Source of the DNA: Smithella sp. M82
GTDB taxonomy: Bacteria; Desulfobacterota; Syntrophia; Syntrophales; Smithellaceae
DNA length: 45,460 bases
Reading direction: 5' to 3'
Assembly: GCA_001683985.1 (NCBI GenBank)
Contig: MAEO01000040.1
Coordinates: 1-45,460 of the forward strand
Shown: piece by piece, positions 17,502 to 26,420 of the stretch
Numbering within the stretch: the stretch's first letter is position 1
Layout of the letters: each line of letters opens with the position of its first letter
Notes under the pieces: model-generated
Databases searched by the model: none
What the model saw: only the letters and a program-made list of their open reading frames with translations
Told to the model about the DNA's origin: nothing
Translations under genes and position numbers: made by a program

Positions 17502-18482
17502 TTACTCTTTCCTCGATATATTTTTTTCTTTTTTGACGATCGCTTTTACTTTTAATGCCTCAAGCCAGCTTGTATAAGCTGCTTCTTCTTTTTGCGACCG
17601 GATATCGGAAATAACTTTTTCTCTTATATCCTGAAAATTTCCAATTCCTGCCGGTTGAACTTTCAAAACTTTAAAAATATGAAAGCCGTAAGAACTCTGC
17701 ACGATCGGACTTATTTTATTGGCCGGCAGGCTGAAAATAGTTTTATCCAAAGGTTCCGGCATTATCTTTCTGGTGATAAACCCCAGATCTCCGCCGCGGT
17801 TGGCTTCCGGTCCGACGGATACCTCAGCAGCGACAGCAGCAAAATCTTCACCGGCTTTTAATCGTGCCTCCGCTTTTTTTGCTGAAGCTAAATCCCGAAC
17901 AACTATCTGTGCAACTCTCACACGGGATTCAGTTTTATAATTATTGCGGTGTTCATTAAAATATTTTTCGGCTTCATCATCCGTTATTTTGATTTTTGAA
18001 TTGACATCTATTGCAACAAGCTTTTGTAAAATTATCTCTTTTTTAAAATCTTCTTTCCACTGTTCATATTTTATATTTTCCTGAGCGAGCAAATCTGAAA
18101 AATCTTTTCCATAATCCTTTTTAAATTCTTTAATTCTCTCTTCCAGTTCGGCATCGGTTATAGAAATGTTCAGTTCCTGCGCGCGCAGTAACATTATTTT
18201 TTCTGTGATCATGCCTTCCAGAACTTCTTCTTCAAAACGTTTTCTGTAATCCGGTCGGGTTAAAAAATCTCCCGGCATCATACGCATTTTTCCATCCAAC
18301 TGGAACCGATAATCTTCCAGATAGATCTTGGAACCGTTAACGGTGGCAACATACGGTTTATTATCGCACGCAATAGTAATGCCAAGCAGCGCTGAACAAA
18401 AAACAAAGCAACACATTGATAATGTTACTTTGTATTTATGAACGGAAGAAGAAACTTCGGGATACGGTCTTGTTTTAACCAT
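17502..18482 (-). CDS. Parvulin-type foldase, probably membrane-anchored
   Basis: The 326-residue protein has an N-terminal hydrophobic stretch (about 24-39, LSMCCFVFCSALLGI) ending in TIAC, which could be an atypical lipobox. A SurA-N-like helical part follows (VATVNGSKIYLEDYRFQL) and then one PpiC rotamase domain (about 185-285: SRVRVAQIVV, VSVGPEANRGGDLGFITRK, SSYGFHIFKVL). It is likely a periplasmic prolyl isomerase and chaperone of the PrsA/PpiC kind. It lies 26 bases after mfd and before the SurA-like gene, so the pair is probably co-expressed. Confidence 0.86.
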   Translation of the reverse strand: MVKTRPYPEVSSSVHKYKVTLSMCCFVFCSALLGITIACDNKPYVATVNGSKIYLEDYRFQLDGKMRMMPGDFLTRPDYRKRFEEEVLEGMITEKIMLLRAQELNISITDAELEERIKEFKKDYGKDFSDLLAQENIKYEQWKEDFKKEIILQKLVAIDVNSKIKITDDEAEKYFNEHRNNYKTESRVRVAQIVVRDLASAKKAEARLKAGEDFAAVAAEVSVGPEANRGGDLGFITRKIMPEPLDKTIFSLPANKISPIVQSSYGFHIFKVLKVQPAGIGNFQDIREKVISDIRSQKEEAAYTSWLEALKVKAIVKKEKNISRKE

Positions 18483-18508
18483 AGTTTTTCTTTATATCTT
18501 GATTGAAG

Positions 18509-21500
18509 CTATTGGGCAAGCATCTTTAATAATAAATCGGCTTCACCCAATATCTGGGCTTCGGCAAGGTTCGGAACGGGCACAAACAATTTATAATCCG
18601 GCGTAAAACGTAAGTCTTTGATTTTCTTGCGGTAAAGAGCAATAATCCTTGCCGGGTCAACCGGAGAATTATCCCGGAAAAAAATATACAGATATTTGCC
18701 GTCATAGCCTAATTTCTTACCCTTGAGCGGTTTAAGATAATTTCTGATACCGATTATCCGAAGCAGATTATCCACTGATTGCGGTATGTTACCATAACAA
18801 TCCTGCAATTCGTTTCTGATTTGATTAATGTCGTCTTCGTTTTCTGCCAGAGATATCCTTTTATATAAAACAAGTCGTTGATGAACATCCTGCACATATT
18901 CTTCCGGAATAAACGCTGAAATTCCCAACTGAATTTCAGGCAGAGATTCTTCTTCGATAATTTTCTCTCCTTTAATTTCCCTGACCGTTTTTTCCATCAA
19001 CTCGGTATAAAGTTCGTAACCGACCGCAGAAATGTGTCCGGACTGGGAAACACCCAGTAGATTTCCTCCACCGCGGATTTCCAAATCATTGTATGCTATT
19101 CTAAACCCCGAACCCGGATCTGAAAATTCCTTGATTACCTGCAGTCTTTTCATTGCCTCACGGGAAAGCATCGACCCTTTAGGCAATAACAGGTACGCAA
19201 ATGCCTCCTGATTGGAACGTCCCACGCGGCCGCGAATCTGATAGAGCTGCGCCAATCCGAACTTCTCGGCGCGATTGATAATTATAGTATTAGCTGTAGG
19301 TATATCCAGACCGGAACCGATAATGGTCGTACAGACAAGAACATCGCATTCCTGCCTTACAAATTTAGCCGTTGCTTTTTCAATTTCCGCAGGTTTCATC
19401 TGACCATGTACAACTCCGACCCTCGAGAGCGGCACCAGCCTTTGAATAAGACGGGCAATAGAATAAATTGACCGCACCCTGTCATGGACAAAAAATACCT
19501 GCCCCTGCCTGGCCAATTCCTTTTCTATAGCGTCTTTTATCGCGTCTTCATCGAATTCCAGAACATAAGTTTTTATGGATATTCGATCTTTCGGGGGCGT
19601 GTTAATAATGGATAAATCCCTGATACCAATCAGCGATAAGTGAAGCGTGCGGGGAATCGGCGTCGCCGATAATGTCAGTACATCAACCAGTGTCCGCATT
19701 TTTTTCAGTTTTTCCTTGTGCGACACACCAAAACGCTGTTCCTCATCAATTATCACCAATCCCAGATCTTTAAACTCAACGTCTTTTTGCAGCAGACGAT
19801 GAGTCCCCACAACAATATCCACTTTCTGACTTTTTAACTCTTGTACAATCTTTTTCTGCTCGAAAGCGCTTTTAAAACGGTTCAACACTTCCACACGAAC
19901 CGGAAAATCATTGAAACGGCGGGAAAAAGTCTGATAATGTTGTTCTGCCAGAATAGTAGTGGGCGCTAAAACGGCTACCTGCTTGCCGTCCATGACAGCG
20001 CGAAAAGCAGAACGAATCGCTATCTCTGTTTTTCCGAAACCGGCATCGCCGCAAATCAGCCGATCCATGGGTTTGCTGTCATCCATGTCCAGATGAACAT
20101 CTTCGATTGCTTTGACCTGATCCGGCGTTTCTTCAAATTCAAATGTAGAGCAGAATTCCTCGTAAATCCTGTCCGGCGGAGCAAACGATTTTCTCTCCAA
20201 TGCTTCGCGGGCAGCATAAATGGAAACCAGTTCTTCGGCGTATTCCCGCACCGATTTCTTAACTTTTTCCCTGACTGTTTCCCATGAAGCGCCACCCATC
20301 CTGTCTATTTTCGGTACATGGCCCTCCGGACCAAGATAACGTTGAATCCTCTCCAGAGAATTAACAGGAATATAAAGCTTATCTCCGTCCGCATATTCGA
20401 TAACCAGAAAATCGTTTTCGATTTTTCTTACCGTAATTTTTTTTAATCCGCGATAAATGCCAATACCAAAATCAGTATGAACGACAAAGTCGCCTTCTTT
20501 TAAATCTCCGAACGACTTTAAAAAATAACCTTCACGTGTCGGCCGGACCCGCCTGCGGGGCGCCTTTTTGACAAATATTTCTTCCTCGCTTAAACAAACC
20601 AGATTCATATCCGGAATGATAAAGCTCGTGGAAATTTCTCCCTCCAGTAAAATCAACTGAGATTTTCCTTCCCCCTGGGAAAGAATTTCCAGAACCGACT
20701 GGTATTGAGATAACGTCTGCGCCGGCACGTCATAGGATAAAAGCATATGCTTCATCCGATGCAGAGCTTCCTGATCCGGACAGAAAAACAAAATTATCAT
20801 CCCGCCGGATAGCCATGATTTAATCTTTTCTACCGTCCAGCGCAAAAAAGCGTCTTCCCTGATTTCTCCGGCAAGCAGTTCTCCCTCGCATCTATACTGA
20901 TAAGTCTCAAAATTGACCGCAGTTGTCGCAGCATCATTTTCCTGATCCAGCTCAAGTCCTTCCAGAGAAATCTGTTCGACCCTGCCGATATTAAGCAAGA
21001 TACTGTCTTGATCAATATAAGCGTTTTCTTTTTCCAGATAAAACTTGCCGCTGTTTTTAGTTTTGAACAATAACTTGTCTATATTGAGTTCAGCATTTTG
21101 AATCGACTGATTTACAGCGAGTGGATTATCTAAAATCATCAAAGTATTTTTCGGTAAATAATCGAAAAGGCCGGATAGTTTATTGCGCGAAAATCCTTTA
21201 TCGTCATATTCCTCATAAAACAGCGGTAGAAATATCGGATTAATGGAAGTGGCCGGATTGTTCTGCAGAGTATCTACCAGATTATTACGAATCTCACGGG
21301 AAAGGGAAAGCTCGGAGGCACGCCGCCGGACATTGCGAACAGCCAACTCCAGTGACAGCGGATTTACTAAAACCTCACCAGCCGGCGGCACAACGAAAGC
21401 AGATACCTGCCCTGTAGATCGCTGAGAAGAAGGATTGAAAGTTCTGATAGATTCAATTTCATCACCCAGCATTTCCAGTCGTAGAGGATTTTTTTCAGCA

Positions 21501-22063
21501 GGAGGAAAGATGTCAATAATGTTCCCCCGGATACTGAACTCTCCTTTTTCCTCCACCAGACTCACTCTTCTGTAATTTCCAGACATGAGATGCGAACAGA
21601 AATCATCTATGTTAATTGTATCGCCTGCAGAAATTATTTGCAGATATTGATTGAACTGGGCAACGGGCATTACTTTCTGCATCAAGGCAATCACAGAAGT
21701 AACTACAACGATTTTCGTTTTTATTTGCAGACCGGTTAGCGCTTCCAGGCGGGTTAATTCATCTTCCTTCTGAAGGGCAAACATGTCAACTGTCAGAAAA
21801 TCCAGCGACGGATAATAAAATACAGTATCTTCTCCCAGAAACAACACCAAATCGCGAGCGAAAGCTGCTGCTTCTTTTTCTTCCGGACAAACGACAAACA
21901 AAGGTTTATCCAAACGATCAAAAAGAAGCGATACCAGAAAAGGGCGAGCCGCTCCTTTTAATCCGTTGATACCAATCTTAATTAATCCATGTTCAACCTG
22001 CCGGATCAGATTCTGCAAGGGCTCGATATCTTTTTTATCTCTGTTTGTAATAACCTTCCGCAC
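18509..22063 (-). CDS. mfd: Transcription-repair coupling factor
   Basis: The 1184-residue protein is full length for Mfd, which removes stalled RNA polymerase and recruits UvrA. Domain order: UvrB-like N-terminal part (1-about 330); RNA-polymerase-interacting domain (about 510-570, [20 protein letters not shown]); superfamily 2 translocase with Walker [19 protein letters not shown], motif [22 protein letters not shown], and motif [13 protein letters not shown]; and a C-terminal TRCF domain. The start is GTG with AGGTTTAAATCA before it. It leads a cluster that ends with uvrA, its functional partner. Confidence 0.98.
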   Translation of the reverse strand: MRKVITNRDKKDIEPLQNLIRQVEHGLIKIGINGLKGAARPFLVSLLFDRLDKPLFVVCPEEKEAAAFARDLVLFLGEDTVFYYPSLDFLTVDMFALQKEDELTRLEALTGLQIKTKIVVVTSVIALMQKVMPVAQFNQYLQIISAGDTINIDDFCSHLMSGNYRRVSLVEEKGEFSIRGNIIDIFPPAEKNPLRLEMLGDEIESIRTFNPSSQRSTGQVSAFVVPPAGEVLVNPLSLELAVRNVRRRASELSLSREIRNNLVDTLQNNPATSINPIFLPLFYEEYDDKGFSRNKLSGLFDYLPKNTLMILDNPLAVNQSIQNAELNIDKLLFKTKNSGKFYLEKENAYIDQDSILLNIGRVEQISLEGLELDQENDAATTAVNFETYQYRCEGELLAGEIREDAFLRWTVEKIKSWLSGGMIILFFCPDQEALHRMKHMLLSYDVPAQTLSQYQSVLEILSQGEGKSQLILLEGEISTSFIIPDMNLVCLSEEEIFVKKAPRRRVRPTREGYFLKSFGDLKEGDFVVHTDFGIGIYRGLKKITVRKIENDFLVIEYADGDKLYIPVNSLERIQRYLGPEGHVPKIDRMGGASWETVREKVKKSVREYAEELVSIYAAREALERKSFAPPDRIYEEFCSTFEFEETPDQVKAIEDVHLDMDDSKPMDRLICGDAGFGKTEIAIRSAFRAVMDGKQVAVLAPTTILAEQHYQTFSRRFNDFPVRVEVLNRFKSAFEQKKIVQELKSQKVDIVVGTHRLLQKDVEFKDLGLVIIDEEQRFGVSHKEKLKKMRTLVDVLTLSATPIPRTLHLSLIGIRDLSIINTPPKDRISIKTYVLEFDEDAIKDAIEKELARQGQVFFVHDRVRSIYSIARLIQRLVPLSRVGVVHGQMKPAEIEKATAKFVRQECDVLVCTTIIGSGLDIPTANTIIINRAEKFGLAQLYQIRGRVGRSNQEAFAYLLLPKGSMLSREAMKRLQVIKEFSDPGSGFRIAYNDLEIRGGGNLLGVSQSGHISAVGYELYTELMEKTVREIKGEKIIEEESLPEIQLGISAFIPEEYVQDVHQRLVLYKRISLAENEDDINQIRNELQDCYGNIPQSVDNLLRIIGIRNYLKPLKGKKLGYDGKYLYIFFRDNSPVDPARIIALYRKKIKDLRFTPDYKLFVPVPNLAEAQILGEADLLLKMLAQ

Positions 22064-22241
22064 TGATTTAAACCTAAAATTAATTTATAAAGTAACCAAC
22101 ACCAAAACCCCTTCTGAATCAAAAAGAAATATTCAATCCAGAACGGGTAAATTTGTATATCTCTCTAATCTTCTTTCCCGGATAATTCAATTGAAAAATT
22201 TCCGTTAGAAATTCCACTTATAATTGATCTCCCATTACCTG

Positions 22242-22269
22242 TTGACAACCGTTCGGTCTTTGATAAACT
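22242..22269 (+). promoter_or_regulatory. Promoter for moeA
   Basis: TTGACA (22242-22247) and TAAACT (22264-22269) are 16 bases apart, 28 bases before the moeA start. TTGGAGA is the ribosome-binding site. Confidence 0.6.
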
Positions 22270-22297
22270 GTTTTCATAAACTTATTGGAGATTAAAT

Positions 22298-23536
22298 ATG
22301 ATTTCTGTGGAAAAAGCCTTAGAGACAATTCTTGCTAACTTCCGGCCATTGGGTCTGGAAAAAATAAACATATTGGACGGACGCGGAAGGGTAATCGGCG
22401 AAGATATTTTTGCACCGCGCAACATTCCTTCTGCTGACAATTCAGCGATGGATGGCTATGCCGTGCGCTACGCCGATACCAAAGGTGTAACAAAAGACAC
22501 CTCTCTGAAGCTGAAAATCATTGAAGATATACCCGCAGGTAAGGTTGCCTCAAAAAAAATAAATAAGAATGAAGCAGCCCGCATCATGACCGGCGCGGTA
22601 ATTCCTGAAGGCGCCGATGCTGTTGTTCGTCAGGAAGACACTCTTAAAGAGGGTAAAACCGTCACCATCTACACTTCAGCGAAAAAAGGAGAAAATATCC
22701 GTTTTGCCGGGGAAGATGTGCAGAGAGATGAACTCGTTGTCAAAAAGGGAAGTGTCCTCAGACCGGCGGATATTGGAATGCTCGCCGCCCTGGGCAAGGC
22801 TTTTGTAAACGTTTATCAGAAACCGAGCGTAGCCATTATGTCCACCGGCGATGAGCTTGTGGATATCGAAATTGATCCTCCTCCGGGAAAAATAGTCAAC
22901 AGCAACAGCTATTCACTGGCGGCACAGGTACTGGAATGCGGCGCTATTCCGGTAATGCTGGGAATTTCCAAAGATAAAAAAATCGACCTGCAGGAAAAAT
23001 TCAAAACCGCCCTGCATTCCGACGTAATTATTTCCTCCGGCGGTGTTTCCGTCGGAGATTTCGATTTTGTAAAAAATGTTATGGGAGAAATCGGCAACGC
23101 TATGCACTTCTGGCAGGTGGCTATGCGGCCGGGCAAACCGCTTGCTTTCGGCTCTATTGAAGGAGTCCCTTTATTCGGTCTGCCGGGCAATCCTGTATCC
23201 GTAATGGTTTCTTTCGAACAATTTGTACGCCCTTCTCTCTTAAGAATGCAGGGCCATACAAAAATATTTCGTCAAACTATAAAAGCAATCTGTGCAGAGG
23301 ACTTTCAAAAACAGGCGGGCTTCAAACATTTTATACGCGCCATAGTTAAAAAGGAAAAAGGCAAATACATCGCCACCACAACCGGCGATCAGGGTTCCGG
23401 CATTCTGAAATCAATGGTCACCGCCAACGGCCTTATTGTTATGAGAGAACACGAAACCAGAATTAAAAAGGGTTCAGAAGTGACTGTTCAGTTATTGGAT
23501 AACTCCTTATTTCAGTCTGATTCTCTTCAATTTTAA
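22298..23536 (+). CDS. moeA: Molybdopterin molybdenumtransferase
   Basis: The 412-residue protein inserts molybdenum (or tungsten) into adenylylated molybdopterin in the last step of molybdenum-cofactor synthesis. Motifs are PSADNSAMDGYAVRYAD (about residue 44), RIMTGAVIPEGADAVVRQED (about 90), IMSTGDELVD (about 184), ISSGGVSVGDFDFVKNVM (about 246) and FGLPGNPVSVMVSFEQFV (about 290). Molybdenum or tungsten enzymes such as formate dehydrogenases are often selenoproteins, which fits with selC directly downstream. Confidence 0.95.
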   Translation: MISVEKALETILANFRPLGLEKINILDGRGRVIGEDIFAPRNIPSADNSAMDGYAVRYADTKGVTKDTSLKLKIIEDIPAGKVASKKINKNEAARIMTGAVIPEGADAVVRQEDTLKEGKTVTIYTSAKKGENIRFAGEDVQRDELVVKKGSVLRPADIGMLAALGKAFVNVYQKPSVAIMSTGDELVDIEIDPPPGKIVNSNSYSLAAQVLECGAIPVMLGISKDKKIDLQEKFKTALHSDVIISSGGVSVGDFDFVKNVMGEIGNAMHFWQVAMRPGKPLAFGSIEGVPLFGLPGNPVSVMVSFEQFVRPSLLRMQGHTKIFRQTIKAICAEDFQKQAGFKHFIRAIVKKEKGKYIATTTGDQGSGILKSMVTANGLIVMREHETRIKKGSEVTVQLLDNSLFQSDSLQF

Positions 23537-23583
23537 ATAATTGCATGTTGACACATTGCCGTTTTGCAGATAAATTCAAAAAT

Positions 23584-23681
23584 GGAAGTGCCAAGGTCAC
23601 TGGTGGGCCTCCCGGACTTCAAATCCGGTGTGGGGCGCTAAAACCGTCTCAGGTGGGTTCGATTCCCATGCGCTTCCGCCA
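23584..23681 (+). tRNA. selC: Selenocysteine tRNA, anticodon TCA
   Basis: The 98-base gene folds into the tRNA-Sec form. It has an 8-bp acceptor stem (GGAAGTGC with GCGCTTCC), an anticodon stem CCGGA/TCCGG around CTTCAAA with anticodon TCA, a long variable arm, a T arm GTGGG/CCCAT with TTCGATT, discriminator G and an encoded CCA. The 8-bp acceptor stem and long extra arm separate it from ordinary tRNAs and from TCA suppressors. selC is a well-known integration site for genomic islands, and mobile genes begin right after it. Confidence 0.95.
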
Positions 23682-23718
23682 TTTTTTTAATTAAATCAAT
23701 CACATTATAAATTCTTAA

Positions 23719-23752
23719 GCAGGCACATGGCAGGCACATGTGCCTGTCTGCC
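23719..23752. repeat. Direct and inverted GCAGGCACATG repeats
   Basis: GCAGGCACATG occurs twice in tandem, and the second copy runs into TGCCTGTCTGCC. This makes a 16-base perfect palindrome CAGGCACATGTGCCTG (23731-23746). It lies between selC and the first island gene. It could be an operator for that gene or a recombination site. Confidence 0.6.
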
Positions 23753-23788
23753 TATTGTTATTTAACATTCTAACAAAAGGAGGAAGCT

Positions 23789-24562
23789 ATGACTTACCGG
23801 GAAACATTGAAAAGTGTGGATACCGAGAAGGCTTTAGCCTTGCTCGGCATCGAATTTGAATCGCAGGGAGGCTATGCGAAATTCGCTTGTCCCCAGCTGG
23901 ATTGCGAAGGCAAAGCCGCCATCAAGGAATACGGCGACAAGAAAAATCTTTTTTACTGTCCCAAATGCAAATCAAGCGGGCATATCATTTCCCTGGTTAT
24001 GCGGACGAAAGGCATTGACTGGAATGCCGCAAATGATCTTTTGCTGAAAGCGCATAATAATCCGGCGAAGATGATCACCGAAGAACTGAATGTTACTTAT
24101 GAATTGTTTTACAATGATTTCATAAAAGCCAGAGGCATAGAAGAAGAAATGTGCCGTATGCTTGAGATCGGGGTTCCCAAAGGCAAGACCATGCTAGCCG
24201 GAAGCGTCGCTTTCGCGGTCCGGGATGCTAAAGGAATGAAAGTTGCCTACTACGGAATAAAAATGAAAGACGGAAAGCCTGTATTCCATAGCTCTTTCAA
24301 TCCTGAATTGTATCTTTACAATTTCTGCAACATTGATTTCAGCGAGTCTGTCTATTTCACTACCGATATATTCCGTTGCGTCCTTAATATCGGAAATGGA
24401 AAGCAATGCGTCTGCAATTTCGGTCTTCCCTATCTTTCCGAGGCGCAGCTTGATCTTCTGCACCAGGTAGAACACATTATTTTTCTTGTTGAAGAACCGC
24501 TCGTAAAAACGTTGGCAATTCAGATGGCGGAAAACAAAATGAATTACTTTCGGTTTGAGTAA
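23789..24562 (+). CDS. CHC2 zinc-finger, Toprim-like primase-related protein
   Basis: The 257-residue protein has a DnaG-type CHC2 zinc finger near the N-terminus (about 30-70: FACPQLDCEG, then NLFYCPKCKSSGHIISLVM). The C-terminal half resembles a shortened Toprim region (about 135-250: VAFAVRDAKGMKVAYYGIKM, HIIFLVEEPLVKTLAIQMAE). Such small DnaG-like proteins are frequent in integrative elements and phages. Replication of the element is a possible role. Catalytic acidic residues of a full primase are not obvious, so it may be regulatory or degenerate. The start has AAAGGAGG upstream and an intrinsic terminator follows. Confidence 0.7.
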   Translation: MTYRETLKSVDTEKALALLGIEFESQGGYAKFACPQLDCEGKAAIKEYGDKKNLFYCPKCKSSGHIISLVMRTKGIDWNAANDLLLKAHNNPAKMITEELNVTYELFYNDFIKARGIEEEMCRMLEIGVPKGKTMLAGSVAFAVRDAKGMKVAYYGIKMKDGKPVFHSSFNPELYLYNFCNIDFSESVYFTTDIFRCVLNIGNGKQCVCNFGLPYLSEAQLDLLHQVEHIIFLVEEPLVKTLAIQMAENKMNYFRFE

Positions 24563-24576
24563 AACGAGCAACAAAA

Positions 24577-24616
24577 AAACGGGCTGTCCTATCGCGGATC
24601 AGCCCGTTTCTTTTTT
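24577..24616 (+). terminator. Intrinsic terminator after the CHC2 protein gene
   Basis: AAACGGGCTG pairs with CAGCCCGTTT around 13 bases, followed by CTTTTTT. It lies 15 bases after the stop codon. Confidence 0.85.
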
Positions 24617-24660
24617 AGGCTCATTCGGTTTATGCGTATTTTTGATTTATGAAGAAGACA

Positions 24661-25122
24661 TTAAGAAACTTTGCTCGAAGTAGAAGTGTTTTTATTTTCT
24701 AACTTAAAAGTAGGAACTTCGAGCAACGGTAATATCATAGGCGTGAATCCTGCGCGAATGGTTAAAGCATAAACATGCTCTCTAAGATAAGGATAAATAA
24801 TCAAGGGAGCATTTCGAACTGCCCAATCTTTAATGTGTTCTATGGGGAAATTTTCTTCGTCAACTTTAAATAGTGCTGATAATTCAACTGTCAAAGAAAA
24901 TGGTAAATCAGAAGTGTCTGGCTCATCTTTTTTCCCAGTCTTAAGTTTTACGCCAACACCTATGATTTTTTCAGAGCTGTCGTAATCACTATGTCCTACC
25001 GACATCGTATAAGGTATTACACCGAGTTTTTCTCTATTGTTAGGCTCGATGTTTGCCTTAATAGAAAGCTCAACGGGCGTAACTTTTATAATGCTAATAG
25101 GATGTTTTTTAGTATCTATCAT
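24661..25122 (-). CDS. SecB-like chaperone of a toxin-antitoxin-chaperone operon (CmdC-like)
   Basis: The 153-residue protein has the SecB fold pattern in its second half: LPFSLTVELSALFKVDE, NAPLIIYPYLREHVYALTIR and AGFTPMILPLLEVP. These match the 'PYaRe...l..r.GFp.l.L.p..f' core of SecB. The N-terminal VTPVELSIKANIEPN also fits the first strands. It is the last gene of a three-gene minus-strand operon and its start overlaps the previous stop (TAATG). Solitary SecB-like genes in such positions serve as dedicated chaperones that hold an unstable antitoxin folded. In CmdTAC the chaperone senses phage capsid protein. The role here is inferred from family and order. Confidence 0.8.
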   Translation of the reverse strand: MIDTKKHPISIIKVTPVELSIKANIEPNNREKLGVIPYTMSVGHSDYDSSEKIIGVGVKLKTGKKDEPDTSDLPFSLTVELSALFKVDEENFPIEHIKDWAVRNAPLIIYPYLREHVYALTIRAGFTPMILPLLEVPTFKLENKNTSTSSKVS

Positions 25123-25397
25123 TATGCTGCTATATCATAGTCATAATTATCGTTACGTGAAGAAAGCTTTTCAAAATTGCGAAAATATTTTACTTCAGCA
25201 CTTATTATGATATTTTTATTTGTTAGTTCGTAAGAAAATTCAAAATCACACTGTTTAATAAACATGGGTGCTAATGTGTAAGATTTGACATTTTTTAAGA
25301 CAGAGTAATTCGCCTTTTCCAGATCAATCCTTAACTGTTCTGGAGTCACTGTCTTGAAATATTCAGTGATTTTTTTTGTCATTTCATCTTTAATCAT
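25122..25397 (-). CDS. Small putative antitoxin (CmdA position)
   Basis: The 91-residue protein is not recognised by sequence. It has a charged N-terminal helix (MTKKITEYFKTVTPEQLRID) and a C-terminal part with alternating strands (CDFEFSYELTNKNIIISAEV). It ends in a disordered acidic tail rich in Asn, Asp and Tyr, the type of exposed tail that chaperone-addicted antitoxins have. Its position between a toxin-like and a SecB-like gene, five bases after one and overlapping the other, is the main evidence for an antitoxin role. Confidence 0.55.
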   Translation of the reverse strand: MIKDEMTKKITEYFKTVTPEQLRIDLEKANYSVLKNVKSYTLAPMFIKQCDFEFSYELTNKNIIISAEVKYFRNFEKLSSRNDNYDYDIAA

Positions 25398-25402
25398 TGT
25401 TT

Positions 25403-25927
25403 TTATCCCCCGTCATTATGCAATGAATAATCTAAAATGTTTTTTAAATTGCGAACGCAAATAATAATTCTTTGAGTGCTATAAAATTTGGAACCAAAAA
25501 ACATTTTTTCTTTAGTAGAAGGACTGTAAATTTGCGACGCTCTTACTGTATCAACTTCAGCAAAAGTTTTCGCAAAAAAATTAATTACTACCGCGTCGGT
25601 AATTGGCTCAATACCTTTTTCCGATAGTAATTCCCATATAACATTCATCCATTCAACATGTTTTCTGTTGTTTAATTCGAGACATTTGCCTAAATCAATT
25701 TTTGCACATATTACAACTATTTCAGAAGGGCTAATACAAACATGTTTTTCCGCCCAATCATAGGCATGTTCTTTACATGCTTCGTAAAAATAAACTCCGT
25801 CACCTAGATACAGGTCATTTCTATTACTCTCTATAGTGATGAATCCTTCAGCTATAATCTTTGTTGCTTTTTCAATGCTAGTGCCGTGGAAAGCTTCAGG
25901 AATAATTTTTTCCTTGTATTCTATCAT
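25403..25927 (-). CDS. ADP-ribosyltransferase-like toxin (CmdT-like)
   Basis: The 174-residue protein has a PARP/diphtheria-toxin-like start: AFHGTSIEKATKIIAEGF with the His of the H-Y-E/H-Y-[QE] fold, then DLYLGDGVYFYEACKEHAYD with the Tyr. The later segment VDTVRASQIYSP may supply the third position. 'HGTS..A..I...GF' with 'LG.GVYF...A..WA' is the usual NAD-binding layout. It is the first gene of an operon with a small protein and a SecB-like chaperone, the order of CmdTAC, where CmdT ADP-ribosylates mRNA after phage infection. The substrate here is not known. A near-consensus promoter precedes it. Confidence 0.7.
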   Translation of the reverse strand: MIEYKEKIIPEAFHGTSIEKATKIIAEGFITIESNRNDLYLGDGVYFYEACKEHAYDWAEKHVCISPSEIVVICAKIDLGKCLELNNRKHVEWMNVIWELLSEKGIEPITDAVVINFFAKTFAEVDTVRASQIYSPSTKEKMFFGSKFYSTQRIIICVRNLKNILDYSLHNDGG

Positions 25928-25966
25928 TATGAGTAATAGACAACGTCCTACCCAAAATTTATTTCC

Positions 25967-26019
25967 TGACTAATAGTCAAATGCGGAAATAGTATATAGG
26001 CCAGCTATAAAATTGTCAA
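25967..26019 (-). promoter_or_regulatory. Near-consensus promoter and operator of the CmdTAC-like operon
   Basis: On the minus strand TTGACA (26014-26019) and TATACT (25991-25996) are exactly 17 bases apart. Downstream of the -10 box, TGACTATTAGTCA (25967-25979) is a 13-base inverted repeat, a good site for autoregulation. The remaining gap up to 26247 is AT-rich and I see no gene in it. Confidence 0.75.
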
Positions 26020-26247
26020 CAAAAAAGGTTTATTTGTAAACTAATTGATTATAGTTATGGATAAAAAATTGATGAATCTGTGCGGTCTTTTACGAGTAAC
26101 AACGATTAAGTATTAAATATTATCTGGAACTATGCATTGTTTCTGGTGAAGTTTTGGTTAAGCTTATTATTAGATAAATATCAATTATTATAAATATTAA
26201 TGGCGGAAGTGAAAGGGAATTATAACCCACTGATCTTTCTATCCAAT

Positions 26248-26276
26248 TTGCTCAAAAATCTATTTCGACATATAAT
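26248..26276 (+). promoter_or_regulatory. Promoter for the serine recombinase
   Basis: TTGCTC (26248-26253), a 17-base spacer and a perfect TATAAT (26271-26276). Transcription would begin near 26283 and give a leader of about 140 bases. Confidence 0.5.
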
Positions 26277-26330
26277 ATAGCTACTACCCGAATCAAATTA
26301 ATCCCCGATTTTTTTATACATATCCTTGCC

Positions 26331-26401
26331 TTAAAGGGGCAGTCTGCCAATGATGTGTATCTTCGGAGAAACTGATTTGGGCGACCAGACTGTCCTTTTA
26401 A
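26331..26401 (+). ncRNA. Structured leader or attachment-site candidate before the recombinase
   Basis: TTAAAGGGGCAGTCTG (26331-26346) pairs over 16 positions, two of them G-T, with CAGACTGTCCTTTTAA (26386-26401). The 39 bases between contain CCAA/TTGG and a C(TTCG)G tetraloop. The structure ends 19 bases before a start codon that has no visible ribosome-binding site. It could regulate the recombinase mRNA or be part of a serine-integrase att site. The form is clear, the function is not. Confidence 0.5.
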
Positions 26402-26420
26402 GTTATTAAAAAACAAAAAT

